Shown here piece after piece: positions 1 to 8,555 of a stretch of 64,000 nt of DNA. Source of the stretch: Rhodohalobacter halophilus (GTDB taxonomy: Bacteria > Bacteroidota > Rhodothermia > Balneolales > Balneolaceae); assembly GCF_001715195.1 (NCBI RefSeq), contig NZ_MDWE01000036.1, positions 26,144 to 90,143 of the forward strand. The letters run 5' to 3'. Below the pieces are notes generated by a model. That model did no database searches, had not been told where the DNA came from, and saw nothing but the letters and a program-made list of their open reading frames with translations. Both the position numbers and the translations under genes were made by a program. Position 1 is the first letter of the stretch. Each line of letters begins with the position of its first letter.

Positions 1-1557
1 GGTTCTTGAGGTCTGACCTTCATCTGTTGCCGCCTGAGTTCGATCCAGAATTCCCTCTACACGCTCTTTTCCATCCAAAACAGCCCTAGAGTTTTTTGTC
101 AGTTTTAAACTGCCATACTCCGGATCTTTTCCCAGATAGTCACTTCTGAGAAGAAGTCTTGAGAGCTGAATCCACTGATTTTTTGTCCACTCTCTCCCAA
201 TTCCATACGTAGAGAGCTCGTCGTGTTTATTCTCTTTGATCTTCTTCTGTTTTGATCCTCGTAAAATATCTGCAATGTAGTAGGCTCCAAAACGCTCATC
301 TGTCCGGGCAATGCAGCTCATATATTTTTGAGCCTGCTCGGTGTAATCCTGCATGTTATCTTTGTACTTCAAGCAGTTGTCGCACATTCCGCACTCATCA
401 TGTGGATATTCCTCACCAAAATATTCGAGAAGTGGTTTTCTTCGGCAATCATCAAACTCAAGAAAGTTCAGAAGTGCATCAAGGTGTTTTTCAGCAACTT
501 TCTTCTCCTCTCCCTCTTTTTGATTTATGAAGTACTGAATTTTCTGTTTATCGGAGTAGCTGTAGAGCAGCATACAATCAGCCTGCAAACCATCTCTGCC
601 GGCCCGTCCAATCTGCTGATAATAGGATTCAATATTCTGGGGCATATCATGGTGTACCACAAATCGAACATCCGGTTTGTTGATTCCCATCCCAAAAGCA
701 ACTGTAGCCACGATAATCTGTACATCATCCCGAATAAATGCTTCTTGATTTCGAGTTCTTTGCATCTCCGACAACCCCGCATGATATGGCAGAACTGAGT
801 GTCCTTCGTGTTTCAGATCGCTGTAGAGTTCGTTCACCTGCCGTCGTGAAAAACAGTAGATAATTCCCGACTGTTTTGGCCTGGTATAGAGAAAATCAAG
901 AATCTGCTCAAGCGGTTCCTGTTTATCCACAACCTGAAGCAGCAGGTTTTTACGGTCGAAGCTCGCTACATAGGTCTCCGTTTCATTCATCTCCAGCGTT
1001 TTGCGAATATCCTCGCGAACACGCGGTGTAGCTGTGGCCGTTAAGGCCAGGCAAACAGCATCGGGAAAATCTTTTCGCACGGTTGCAAGCTGCCGATATT
1101 CCGGCCTGAAATCGTGTCCCCATTCAGAAATACAGTGCGCCTCATCAATGGTAAAACAGTCTACTTTGAGCTGGTTTAACAACTCTCGTGTACTCTGCAT
1201 CATCAGGGTTTCGGGTGCGAGATAGAGCAGCTTGGCTTCCCCGTTTTTCAGTTTTTGCACGTTGGCAGCGTACTGTTCAGGCGTTAATGTACTGTTCAAA
1301 AACAGAGCCGGAACCCCGAATTCATCCAGCTGTTCCACCTGATCTTTCATCAGGGAGATAAGGGGTGAAATCACGATCGTCAACCCATCAAAAAGAAGTG
1401 CCGGAATCTGGTAGCAGAGAGATTTTCCGCCGCCTGTTGGCATAATAACCAGTGAATCTTTTTTATTGAGAACGTTTGAAATAACGTTTTCCTGAAGCGG
1501 TCGGAATTTGTCATATCCAAAGGTTTGCTTTAGGACCTGCTTCGCTTGCTTAATCAT
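1..1557 (-). CDS. recQ: ATP-dependent DNA helicase RecQ (3' end outside window)
   Basis: 3'-5' superfamily 2 helicase for DNA repair and recombination. My translation from the ATG at 1557 gives 519 residues before the window edge. Seen: Walker A MPTGGGKS (Lys45), the DEAH box at 138-141 followed by CISEWGHDFRPEY, the arginine-finger region QIGRAGRDG, and a zinc site C371/C389/C392/C395 with spacing close to E. coli RecQ. A winged-helix (RQC) region follows. An HRDC domain, if present, lies beyond base 1. The gene is upstream-isolated; 148 bases separate it from the M24 peptidase gene. No frameshift is seen. Confidence 0.95.
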   Translation of the reverse strand, partial: MIKQAKQVLKQTFGYDKFRPLQENVISNVLNKKDSLVIMPTGGGKSLCYQIPALLFDGLTIVISPLISLMKDQVEQLDEFGVPALFLNSTLTPEQYAANVQKLKNGEAKLLYLAPETLMMQSTRELLNQLKVDCFTIDEAHCISEWGHDFRPEYRQLATVRKDFPDAVCLALTATATPRVREDIRKTLEMNETETYVASFDRKNLLLQVVDKQEPLEQILDFLYTRPKQSGIIYCFSRRQVNELYSDLKHEGHSVLPYHAGLSEMQRTRNQEAFIRDDVQIIVATVAFGMGINKPDVRFVVHHDMPQNIESYYQQIGRAGRDGLQADCMLLYSYSDKQKIQYFINQKEGEEKKVAEKHLDALLNFLEFDDCRRKPLLEYFGEEYPHDECGMCDNCLKYKDNMQDYTEQAQKYMSCIARTDERFGAYYIADILRGSKQKKIKENKHDELSTYGIGREWTKNQWIQLSRLLLRSDYLGKDPEYGSLKLTKNSRAVLDGKERVEGILDRTQAATDEGQTSRT

Positions 1558-1705
1558 ATAAATTGTATATCTGTCTTTTACTAAATTCTAATTCTCGCCT
1601 GTTTATCGTATATAAGATACCGTATAGTTCACTCCCTTACATATTTCAATTCGAAAAAATCGAAACTGTTTCGCGGATTATTAGTCATAATGCAGAATCT
1701 GACGC

Positions 1706-3049
1706 CTATTTCTGTCGGGGAATTACGTAAAGCTCTTCCATTCTGCCGTCGATGTAGTAGGTCTTTTCTCCGTCGAACATTGCATCTTCTTCAAGCATAA
1801 TTCGAATGGATCGGTTCCATTCCGGTATTTCCACTTCTACATTCAGCTCAATAGAGTGTGCTGTATTGGGATAGAGCGGATAATCACCTTTGCCGGGAAC
1901 TCCGCCCTGCTGATCCCACAGCCCAATGGTGGGACCGGCACCATGCCCCTGATACCCGATCGGATGAGTATAGATCGTGGCGTTAATTCCTTCGGCCTCC
2001 GCCTTTTCCAAGGCAGACCGTAATATATCGTTACCCGACCGGCCGGTTTTGAACTCATTTGTCAAAATATCCTGTAGACGATTACCAATTCTGAGAGCAT
2101 CCCGTAAATCTTTGGGAGCCTCCGTCTCCCCCGGCCTCAGCACATAAGCGTGGCGCTGGGTGTCTGTTGAGAGTCTTAAGTACTCAATCCCAAAATCGAT
2201 ATGAATCAGGTCTCCCGGCATAATTACATCGGCGCCGGCACGATCTGAGAAGTCTCCATCATGCTCTTCTGATTCACTCCTCTGAACCGATACCGAAGGA
2301 TGAAACCAAGCTGTCAGATTCAAATCCCGTATCCTCTCCCTATACCACCACTGCACATCTTCGGTTGTGGTAACCCCTGGAGTAATCACTCGTTCCGATA
2401 ATCCTTCGGCTACGATGTTGTGAGCGATCCGGTTAATCTGGCTATAGACCACCTTCTCCTCTTCCGTTCGTGTCTCCAGCCAGCCAATCGCCAGATTTTC
2501 TGCGGAAACGATTCGATCCTGTAATTCCAAACTCAGACTGCTTTTCAGGTTGGTGTAGTCTGTATGACTGATTCCATCAGCTAATGCAAAATCCTCCGAG
2601 AAGTTAATCCCGATCTTTTCGGGGTTGCGATCTGCAACTATCTGTCCAAACCGTTTCCACTGATCCGGTTCTTCATCCGGAAACCACTGCGTTTCAAAAA
2701 AGCCAATATTGTACCGTGCGACTGCCAATCGCTCAACAGGCTCTCCTTCGCCGGGATCAAAAAACACCAGTATGGTTGTTCGTCGCGACGACTGCCAGGT
2801 TGCGGGCAGCATAGTGAAAAGTACCGGATCTTCATTGTATTCCCGGGCAACGAGCACCCACATATCAATTCCTTCTCGGCGCATCAATTCGGGAACCAGA
2901 TTATCAAGCCGGCTCTCTGCCCAACGGTCAATCACCTCTGCCCGCTCCCTCATGGTTAGAATGTGCGGAGTTATATCGTTAACGGGCTGTGACGAAACAT
3001 CCAGCGTCAGAAATACAGTAATAACAAACAGTAATAAACTTTTTCTCAT
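1706..3049 (-). CDS. Secreted M24-family metallopeptidase (Xaa-Pro aminopeptidase-like)
   Basis: Probably cleaves peptides with proline at the second position, outside the cytoplasm. I chose the ATG at 3049 (447 aa) over an upstream GTG at 3085 because it places a clean signal peptide (MRKSLLLFVITVF...) at the N-terminus. An N-terminal creatinase-like domain precedes the pita-bread fold. Metal ligands expected of M24 are visible: Asp285 (HIDFG), Asp296 (STDTQR), the His of HPIGYQGHGAGP, a Glu in SIELNVEVE and a Glu in MLEED. It is divergent from ilvE. Exact substrate is not readable from sequence. Confidence 0.85.
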   Translation of the reverse strand: MRKSLLLFVITVFLTLDVSSQPVNDITPHILTMRERAEVIDRWAESRLDNLVPELMRREGIDMWVLVAREYNEDPVLFTMLPATWQSSRRTTILVFFDPGEGEPVERLAVARYNIGFFETQWFPDEEPDQWKRFGQIVADRNPEKIGINFSEDFALADGISHTDYTNLKSSLSLELQDRIVSAENLAIGWLETRTEEEKVVYSQINRIAHNIVAEGLSERVITPGVTTTEDVQWWYRERIRDLNLTAWFHPSVSVQRSESEEHDGDFSDRAGADVIMPGDLIHIDFGIEYLRLSTDTQRHAYVLRPGETEAPKDLRDALRIGNRLQDILTNEFKTGRSGNDILRSALEKAEAEGINATIYTHPIGYQGHGAGPTIGLWDQQGGVPGKGDYPLYPNTAHSIELNVEVEIPEWNRSIRIMLEEDAMFDGEKTYYIDGRMEELYVIPRQK

Positions 3050-3141
3050 GACCTGACCGGGAATTAATTGACGATTTGAACCCACGATTTACAAAAATTC
3101 GTGTTATATTTAATAGGATTAAAAGTAAATGAAAAACCATT

Positions 3142-4212
3142 ATGAAAATACACATTACCGAAACAGATCAAAGCAGAATCTCTGAAGTAGACTTCAAAAA
3201 TCTGCAGTTTGGGCGCGTATTTTCTGACCATATGCTGGAAATGGTTTACCGGGATGGACAATGGCAAGAGCCTGAAATCAAACCGTACGGACCGGTTGAG
3301 TTTAAACCATCCATGCAGGCGCTTCATTATGGGCAGGCGATTTTTGAAGGGATGAAGGCATATCACGTAGATGATGAAACCATTCATCTTTTCAGGCCAA
3401 AAGATCACCACCGGCGCCTGAACAATTCCGCCCACCGAATGTGTATGCCGAAAATTGAGGAGGAGGTTTTTCTGAAAGGCTTGGAGAAACTCATTGCCCT
3501 TGATCATCAATGGGTACCTAAAGAGAGAGGACACGCACTCTATGTTCGTCCGTTTATGTTTGCCTCCGAAGAGTACCTCGCTGCAAAAGTGTCGAATGAG
3601 TACCGTTTTTATGTAATTACCAGCCCCGTTGCTGCGTACTACAGTGAAGGATTCAACCCGGTAAAGCTCACGACATCTGAAAAGTTTGTCCGAGCAGTAA
3701 GAGGCGGAACCGGCGAAGCCAAAGCTGCCGGAAATTATGCAGCCAGTTTCCTGCCTGCCAAAACCGCTCAGAAAAAAGGATTTACACAGGTTATATGGCT
3801 CGATGCCATCGAGAATCGATATATCGAGGAGGTGGGAACGATGAACATCTTTTTTCTAATGAATGGGAAGTTGGTCACACCTGAGCTAACCGGATCAGTA
3901 CTGCCCGGGATTACCAGACGTTCTGTAATCACCGTTGCCAAAGACTGGGGCATAGATGTTGAAGAGAGACGGGTTTCAATTGATGAGGTTATTGAGAGCG
4001 ATCGAGCCGGCAAACTGGAAGAGGTGTTTGGATCCGGAACAGCTGCTGTTATCTCTCCGGTTGGATTAATTCACCACGACGGAGAAACCATTCGTCTGGA
4101 TGAAGAGAAGATCGGGCCTTTTGCCAAAAAAATGTTTGATACCATAACCGGCATTCAATATGGCAAACTCGCCGACAAATTTAACTGGACACACCCAATC
4201 AGCATCGATTAG
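3142..4212 (+). CDS. ilvE: Branched-chain amino acid aminotransferase
   Basis: PLP-dependent class IV transaminase that interconverts leucine, isoleucine and valine with their 2-oxo acids, cytoplasmic. At 356 aa it has the length of the eukaryote-type BCAT group. The PLP lysine is Lys194 in GTGEAKAAGNYAAS. Other family marks are the GQAIFEGMKAY segment near the N-terminus and GSGTAAVISPV near the C-terminus. It starts at ATG 3142 with no clear Shine-Dalgarno site, which is usual in this group. It stands alone, divergent from the M24 gene, and ends 11 bases from the convergent nucleotidase gene. Confidence 0.93.
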   Translation: MKIHITETDQSRISEVDFKNLQFGRVFSDHMLEMVYRDGQWQEPEIKPYGPVEFKPSMQALHYGQAIFEGMKAYHVDDETIHLFRPKDHHRRLNNSAHRMCMPKIEEEVFLKGLEKLIALDHQWVPKERGHALYVRPFMFASEEYLAAKVSNEYRFYVITSPVAAYYSEGFNPVKLTTSEKFVRAVRGGTGEAKAAGNYAASFLPAKTAQKKGFTQVIWLDAIENRYIEEVGTMNIFFLMNGKLVTPELTGSVLPGITRRSVITVAKDWGIDVEERRVSIDEVIESDRAGKLEEVFGSGTAAVISPVGLIHHDGETIRLDEEKIGPFAKKMFDTITGIQYGKLADKFNWTHPISID

Positions 4213-4223
4213 CCAACGCAACG

Positions 4224-5153
4224 TTACTCGGTTCCCTCACCAATGGTGTAGTAACGATCTGAGAGTGCATATTTTTGATTTCGCTCATTAAAACTCAGAT
4301 CGATTCTGCCAAGCCGCACACCGCCATGCCCCATCTGGGTAATTTGAGTCACATCTCCATCAGGATTAACCACACCCACAGGATAGTCCAGAAACGTATG
4401 GGTATGCCCGCCAATAATTAAATCTATTCCGGCTACCTTTTCTGCCAGAGTCATATCGTCCATTCTGCCGCTTCCGTATTGAAAACCAAGATGACTCAGA
4501 CAAATAATAAAATCGCACTTATGATACTGGCGAAGGCTGTTTGTCATGCCGGTAGCCCATGCAATCGGGTCGCGGTGACGCACACCTCCATGCAAATCGG
4601 GTGAAACAACCCCGTTAAATTCAATACCGAGTCCAAATATACCTATACGAAAACCCTCGAATTCTTTAACGATCAAGCGCTGCAGGTACTCATTCATCGG
4701 GGTTCCGGATGCATCATAGTTAGCTGCCAAAATGGGAAAGCGGGCTTTTTGTGCCGCCTCGGCAAATCCATCCGGTCCGCGATCAAACTCATGATTTCCA
4801 ACCGCCATTGCATCGTATCCCATTTCACTCATCAGCTTCAGGTCCACCTCTCCTCCGTAAACATCAAACCAAGGCGTTCCCTGAAATACATCTCCGGCAT
4901 CGAGTAAAAGGACATGTCTGCTTTCTGATCGGATTTTCTTAACAAGTGACGCTCTTCGTGCAATTCCGCCCAGCCCTGCAAATTCTACCGCATTGTCGGG
5001 AAACGGGTCGAGGCGGGCGTGTGTATCATTGGTGTAGAGAATAGTGACATTCGGCTTTGCCGGTGTTAACAGTTTGGCACCCGCTCCAAGCGGAGTCATC
5101 AAGCCGGCTGCCATCAATGCACTTTGTTTCAGAAAATCCTTTCGCGATATCAT
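4224..5153 (-). CDS. 5'-nucleotidase catalytic half (calcineurin-like metallophosphatase)
   Basis: Hydrolyses nucleotides or related phosphoesters outside the cytoplasm. The 309 aa protein holds only the dimetal domain of the UshA-type enzyme: TNDTHARLDPF, DAGDVFQG, GNHEFDRG, LSHLG and GGHTHT, all ligand motifs intact. The N-terminus MISRKDFLKQSALMAAG resembles a Tat signal but with an Arg-Lys pair, so the export route is uncertain. The start ATG overlaps the stop of the upstream gene by four bases (ATGA at 5150-5153), which suggests coupled translation with the C-terminal half encoded there. Confidence 0.88.
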   Translation of the reverse strand: MISRKDFLKQSALMAAGLMTPLGAGAKLLTPAKPNVTILYTNDTHARLDPFPDNAVEFAGLGGIARRASLVKKIRSESRHVLLLDAGDVFQGTPWFDVYGGEVDLKLMSEMGYDAMAVGNHEFDRGPDGFAEAAQKARFPILAANYDASGTPMNEYLQRLIVKEFEGFRIGIFGLGIEFNGVVSPDLHGGVRHRDPIAWATGMTNSLRQYHKCDFIICLSHLGFQYGSGRMDDMTLAEKVAGIDLIIGGHTHTFLDYPVGVVNPDGDVTQITQMGHGGVRLGRIDLSFNERNQKYALSDRYYTIGEGTE

Positions 5154-5884
5154 GACCGAATCCTCCCATCCCGATTTGCATGGATATTCCTTCGGCTTTT
5201 GAAATAATCGATATAGAGTTCGCGTACATTTACCTCGTGCAGATCAATTCGATCTGAATAATCCCAGAGAGCAGGGAACTGATCTCCCCCATTGGCGGCC
5301 CAACTCGTTGTGGCAACCAAATACTCCTCAGCAGGATTAAGTGTCTGTGCATTCACTAATACGCCTCTGGCCCGATCTCCATCAATTCTAAATCGCATCC
5401 CGCTTATCGGAGCACCCCCCAGCTCCGCAACTTGATTGGCAAGCTCCATTACACGTTCACCTTTAAGCTTCAAAATCACCAGATGATTTTCGTACGGCAT
5501 AAACTCCAGAACGTCCATTCGGGTCAGATCACCCGGGGTCAGGTAGAGCCGAAATGATGAATCACCAATCACCCCGATATTTACAAACTGTTTGAGTTCA
5601 CTTCCGGCCCTAAAACGCAGGGCGTCAGCAACCAGATTTCCAAGGGCACTCTCCGGCTTACTAAAACGAAGCGTATCGTGAATTGTGGCAATCGTCTCAC
5701 CCATCTGCAGATGCAGCGAGTCTCGGTACGTATTGAGAAGTTTAGAAATTTCGGGATCCGGTTCGGGGTATTGAGTAGCGGTAACTGCTTTATTATCCGG
5801 ACGCTCTTCTGAAGAGGAGTAATGTGAACAGCCTGAAATGAATCCAATAAATAGCAGGGGGAGGATTATTTTACGAATCAACAT
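5150..5884 (-). CDS. 5'-nucleotidase C-terminal (substrate-binding) half, lipoprotein
   Basis: At 244 aa this corresponds to the C-terminal domain of UshA-type 5'-nucleotidases, which forms the substrate-binding part. Seen: a lipoprotein signal with cysteine after GFIS (residue 19), then TIATIHDTLRF, ESALGNLVADALR and the MPYENHLVILKLKG strand. These match the family pattern around the base-binding site. No metallophosphatase motifs are present, so the activity needs the partner encoded just downstream. It follows the gene at 5896 by 11 bases, so the three genes probably form one transcript. Confidence 0.85.
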   Translation of the reverse strand: MLIRKIILPLLFIGFISGCSHYSSSEERPDNKAVTATQYPEPDPEISKLLNTYRDSLHLQMGETIATIHDTLRFSKPESALGNLVADALRFRAGSELKQFVNIGVIGDSSFRLYLTPGDLTRMDVLEFMPYENHLVILKLKGERVMELANQVAELGGAPISGMRFRIDGDRARGVLVNAQTLNPAEEYLVATTSWAANGGDQFPALWDYSDRIDLHEVNVRELYIDYFKSRRNIHANRDGRIRS

Positions 5885-5895
5885 TCAGAACCTGT

Positions 5896-6657
5896 TTACC
5901 TCCTTTGCCTGAACATGCTCATCATTAAATCACTTAATCCGAGCAGTTTAACATTGGGTGAGAGCTCTGTGAGTGACCTGTCAAAACCGGATGTATTCAC
6001 CGTAACTGCCTCGGCACTGAAAATCTTTTTATTACCCGCATACCCTTCAATTAACAAGGGAAAACTATTTGGGTTCATAATCAACTCTACCGGCAGATCT
6101 TCATCCAGCTGATTTCGACCTGTTGTCTGCCAGGCGTCATTCAGCAAACCCCATCGAACTTTAATTTGATCAGTTAGCCAAACAGATACTCTTCTGTTAT
6201 CTGATTCGTTTTTCAGCAAAAACTCGTTTACTGTATATCCCTGAATTTGCCGGGATCGTCCGGTCTCTTCAACATTCTTTTCCCAATCAAAACCCTGTTT
6301 GGGTGTATTACCGGACCTGCCGGATACACGATTCATCAGATCTACGAGTCTGTCTATATCGTATTTAGCTATTTTAAATGCTTCCCCCTCACCGGTGTTG
6401 AATACAAAATCCTGTTCGTCATTTCGAACCAAAATGCCGTCTGTACTTAAGCCGGACATCACTTCCAAAGAACTGCTTGAACCGATAAAAATCCGCTCAG
6501 CGGTGAACACCATGTTCAAATTTGTCTGCTCACTTTCCCCCTCATCTGTATTTACTATTTGATACTGCACCTGACCCTCAAACTGTGCAATCGCATGATC
6601 AACTGTCAACAGAAAAAAAAACAGGAATAACAGGGAATGAGATAGGTTTTTTTTCAT
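5896..6657 (-). CDS. Secreted protein of unknown function (DUF4412-like)
   Basis: 253 aa with a signal peptide cut after AIAQ. The body (FEGQVQYQIVN, then a beta-rich pattern with NMVFTAERIFIG) resembles DUF4412-type periplasmic proteins, often seen with outer-membrane stress or GLPGLI proteins. That is a resemblance by eye, not a search result. No catalytic motif is visible. It lies 11 bases upstream of the lipoprotein half of the 5'-nucleotidase and 55 bases downstream of mnmA. A role in that nucleotidase complex is possible but unproven. Confidence 0.6.
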   Translation of the reverse strand: MKKNLSHSLLFLFFFLLTVDHAIAQFEGQVQYQIVNTDEGESEQTNLNMVFTAERIFIGSSSSLEVMSGLSTDGILVRNDEQDFVFNTGEGEAFKIAKYDIDRLVDLMNRVSGRSGNTPKQGFDWEKNVEETGRSRQIQGYTVNEFLLKNESDNRRVSVWLTDQIKVRWGLLNDAWQTTGRNQLDEDLPVELIMNPNSFPLLIEGYAGNKKIFSAEAVTVNTSGFDRSLTELSPNVKLLGLSDLMMSMFRQRR

Positions 6658-6712
6658 AGCAGAAATATTATTGTGTGTTCATCACTGTAAACGATCCATC
6701 ATGCAGTTTGTT

Positions 6713-7849
6713 TCAGCCTGCCAGTTCAGCGGGCTCATTCATTTCTACATTTACCTTGTTGATCCACCCACCGGCAACCACATCATCTCCCTCGTAGCAA
6801 ACAATTGCCTGGCCCGGAGTAATTGCTTCTCGTCCGGCCGGAAAGTGAACTTCAATTTCATCGTCGGAAAGCTGTTTGATGGTTCCCATCGCTCCGTCGT
6901 CGTTGTAACGGATTTTTCCGGTAATTTCCATCTCGCCATTCGGAATTTTATCATACTTCACCAGATTCAGCTCCTTTGCCCGGCAGGTAGTACTGATCAA
7001 ATCCTCTTTTTCACCCACGGTAATCACATTCTTCTCCGCATCGATATGCGTTACATAGACCGGTTTACCGAGCGACAGATCCAAGCCGCGTCTCTGACCA
7101 ATGGTATAAAATGGAAATCCTTTGTGTTTTCCTACAATATTACCCTGTTGATCCACAAACACACCGCCGCTTACCCGCTCTTCAAGATCATCTACTTTAT
7201 CTTTCAGAAAACGGTGGTAGTTGTTATCCGGAATAAAACAGATTTCGTACGAATCGGGTTTAGTCGCCACGTTCAGCAGGCCGTAATCTTCAGCCATTTG
7301 CCGAATTTCGGTTTTGTGATATTTTCCGAGCGGGAAAATGGTTCTCTCCAGGTGTTTCTGCTCTACACCCCAAAGCGCATACGACTGATCTTTGTTGTGA
7401 TCTTTCCCTTTGGAGATCACATAACGCCCATTTTCCTCTCGTACGTTTGCATAGTGGCCTGTTGCAATAAAGTCACATCCCAGGTTATCGGCCCGTCTTA
7501 AGAGTGCCGCCCATTTTATATGGGTATTGCAAAGTACACACGGATTGGGAGTTCGCCCATTGGTATAGTCTTCCACAAATCGGTCGATCACCCAGTCGCC
7601 AAACTCATCCCGGATATCCACGATAAAGTGTTTGAAACCGTACTTTACGGCGATGTGACGTGCGTCATTCATCGACTCAACCGTACAGCAGCCCGTCTCT
7701 TTCCCGTCATTACCGCCGCTTCGGTGATAATCCCAGGTTTTCATTGTAATTCCGATCACGTCGTATCCCTGTTCTTTGAGCATCACCGCGGCCACGGATG
7801 AATCCACTCCGCCGCTCATTGCAACAAGAACACGTCCTTTGGTACTCAT
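6713..7849 (-). CDS. mnmA: tRNA-specific 2-thiouridylase MnmA
   Basis: Forms 2-thiouridine at the wobble position of tRNA-Lys, -Glu and -Gln in the cytoplasm, taking sulfur from a relay protein. 378 aa. Seen: the PP-loop SGGVDSS at the N-terminus, the nucleophile Cys104 in NPCVLCN, and the second catalytic Cys204 in SYEICFIP. Both catalytic cysteines are intact. The C-terminal beta-barrel is full length. ATG at 7849. The HNH gene ends 123 bases upstream; cotranscription with the genes downstream is likely. Confidence 0.95.
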   Translation of the reverse strand: MSTKGRVLVAMSGGVDSSVAAVMLKEQGYDVIGITMKTWDYHRSGGNDGKETGCCTVESMNDARHIAVKYGFKHFIVDIRDEFGDWVIDRFVEDYTNGRTPNPCVLCNTHIKWAALLRRADNLGCDFIATGHYANVREENGRYVISKGKDHNKDQSYALWGVEQKHLERTIFPLGKYHKTEIRQMAEDYGLLNVATKPDSYEICFIPDNNYHRFLKDKVDDLEERVSGGVFVDQQGNIVGKHKGFPFYTIGQRRGLDLSLGKPVYVTHIDAEKNVITVGEKEDLISTTCRAKELNLVKYDKIPNGEMEITGKIRYNDDGAMGTIKQLSDDEIEVHFPAGREAITPGQAIVCYEGDDVVAGGWINKVNVEMNEPAELAG

Positions 7850-7972
7850 ATCTGTCGTTTTGATTTTTTATTAGACTAGCTAAAATACGGATTTTCTGTG
7901 TAAATCGTATGAAGTTGGTAACGGACAAATTCCGGTGTTCTTATTCAGGCAAACGACATTTACTTAACTTCT

Positions 7973-8470
7973 CTACATATAGAGATAAGGCTTCCAGTGC
8001 TCCTGAACTCCACCCATCAAATTCTGAAAAAATGTAATGTGAATGGGGCGATACGGAGTGGTCTTCAGAGGCATTTTTGCCTCATCGGGTGTTCGGTCTC
8101 CCTTTTTCACGTTGCATTTGTTACAGGCCGTAACCAAGTTTTCCCAGGTATCTTTCCCCCCACGGCTCTTGGGCATTACATGATCTAATGTCAGATCCGA
8201 TTTCACTCCGCAATATTGACAACTGTGCCGATCCCTCTTCATAATATTTTTTCGCGTGAGGACAATTCTGGAATAGGGAATTCTGATGTAGTAGCGAAGC
8301 CGGATTACCGAAGGGTATGAAAACTCTTGATCCACAGTTCTTATGACCTTTTCCGGATCTTCATGAAGCATCTCTGCTTTATCAAGGAAAAGCAGTTTAA
8401 CAGATCGCTGTACAGAGCAGACGCTTAGTGGCTGATAATCCTGGTTTAGAACAAGTACGTTGGAGTTCAT
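7973..8470 (-). CDS. HNH endonuclease family protein
   Basis: 165 aa. The C-terminal half carries a full HNH zinc-finger nuclease motif: CQYCG, LDHVMPKSRGG, then TACNKCNVKKGDR. The N-terminal half (SNVLVLNQDYQPLSVCSVQRSVKLL) is typical of small stand-alone HNH proteins common in this phylum. No toxin, restriction or phage genes lie nearby, so a housekeeping role is more likely than defence. The biological substrate is unknown. Confidence 0.85.
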   Translation of the reverse strand: MNSNVLVLNQDYQPLSVCSVQRSVKLLFLDKAEMLHEDPEKVIRTVDQEFSYPSVIRLRYYIRIPYSRIVLTRKNIMKRDRHSCQYCGVKSDLTLDHVMPKSRGGKDTWENLVTACNKCNVKKGDRTPDEAKMPLKTTPYRPIHITFFQNLMGGVQEHWKPYLYM

Positions 8471-8555
8471 CGGTCCGATGCTTTACATGTCTGTAAACAA
8501 TTCTTTTAAGAGGCTTTTAAACGCCTATTTAGTATGAATTATTTTGATGTAAAAT

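Noticed and set aside
328..798. Plus-strand frame of 156 codons near the window start
   Set aside because: Antisense to recQ, which reads through without interruption.
6671..7501. 276-codon plus-strand open frame
   Set aside because: Antisense to mnmA, which has both catalytic cysteines and full length.
8511..8526. AGGC/GCCT imperfect hairpin behind the PiT-like gene
   Set aside because: Four-base stem with mismatch and no T run.
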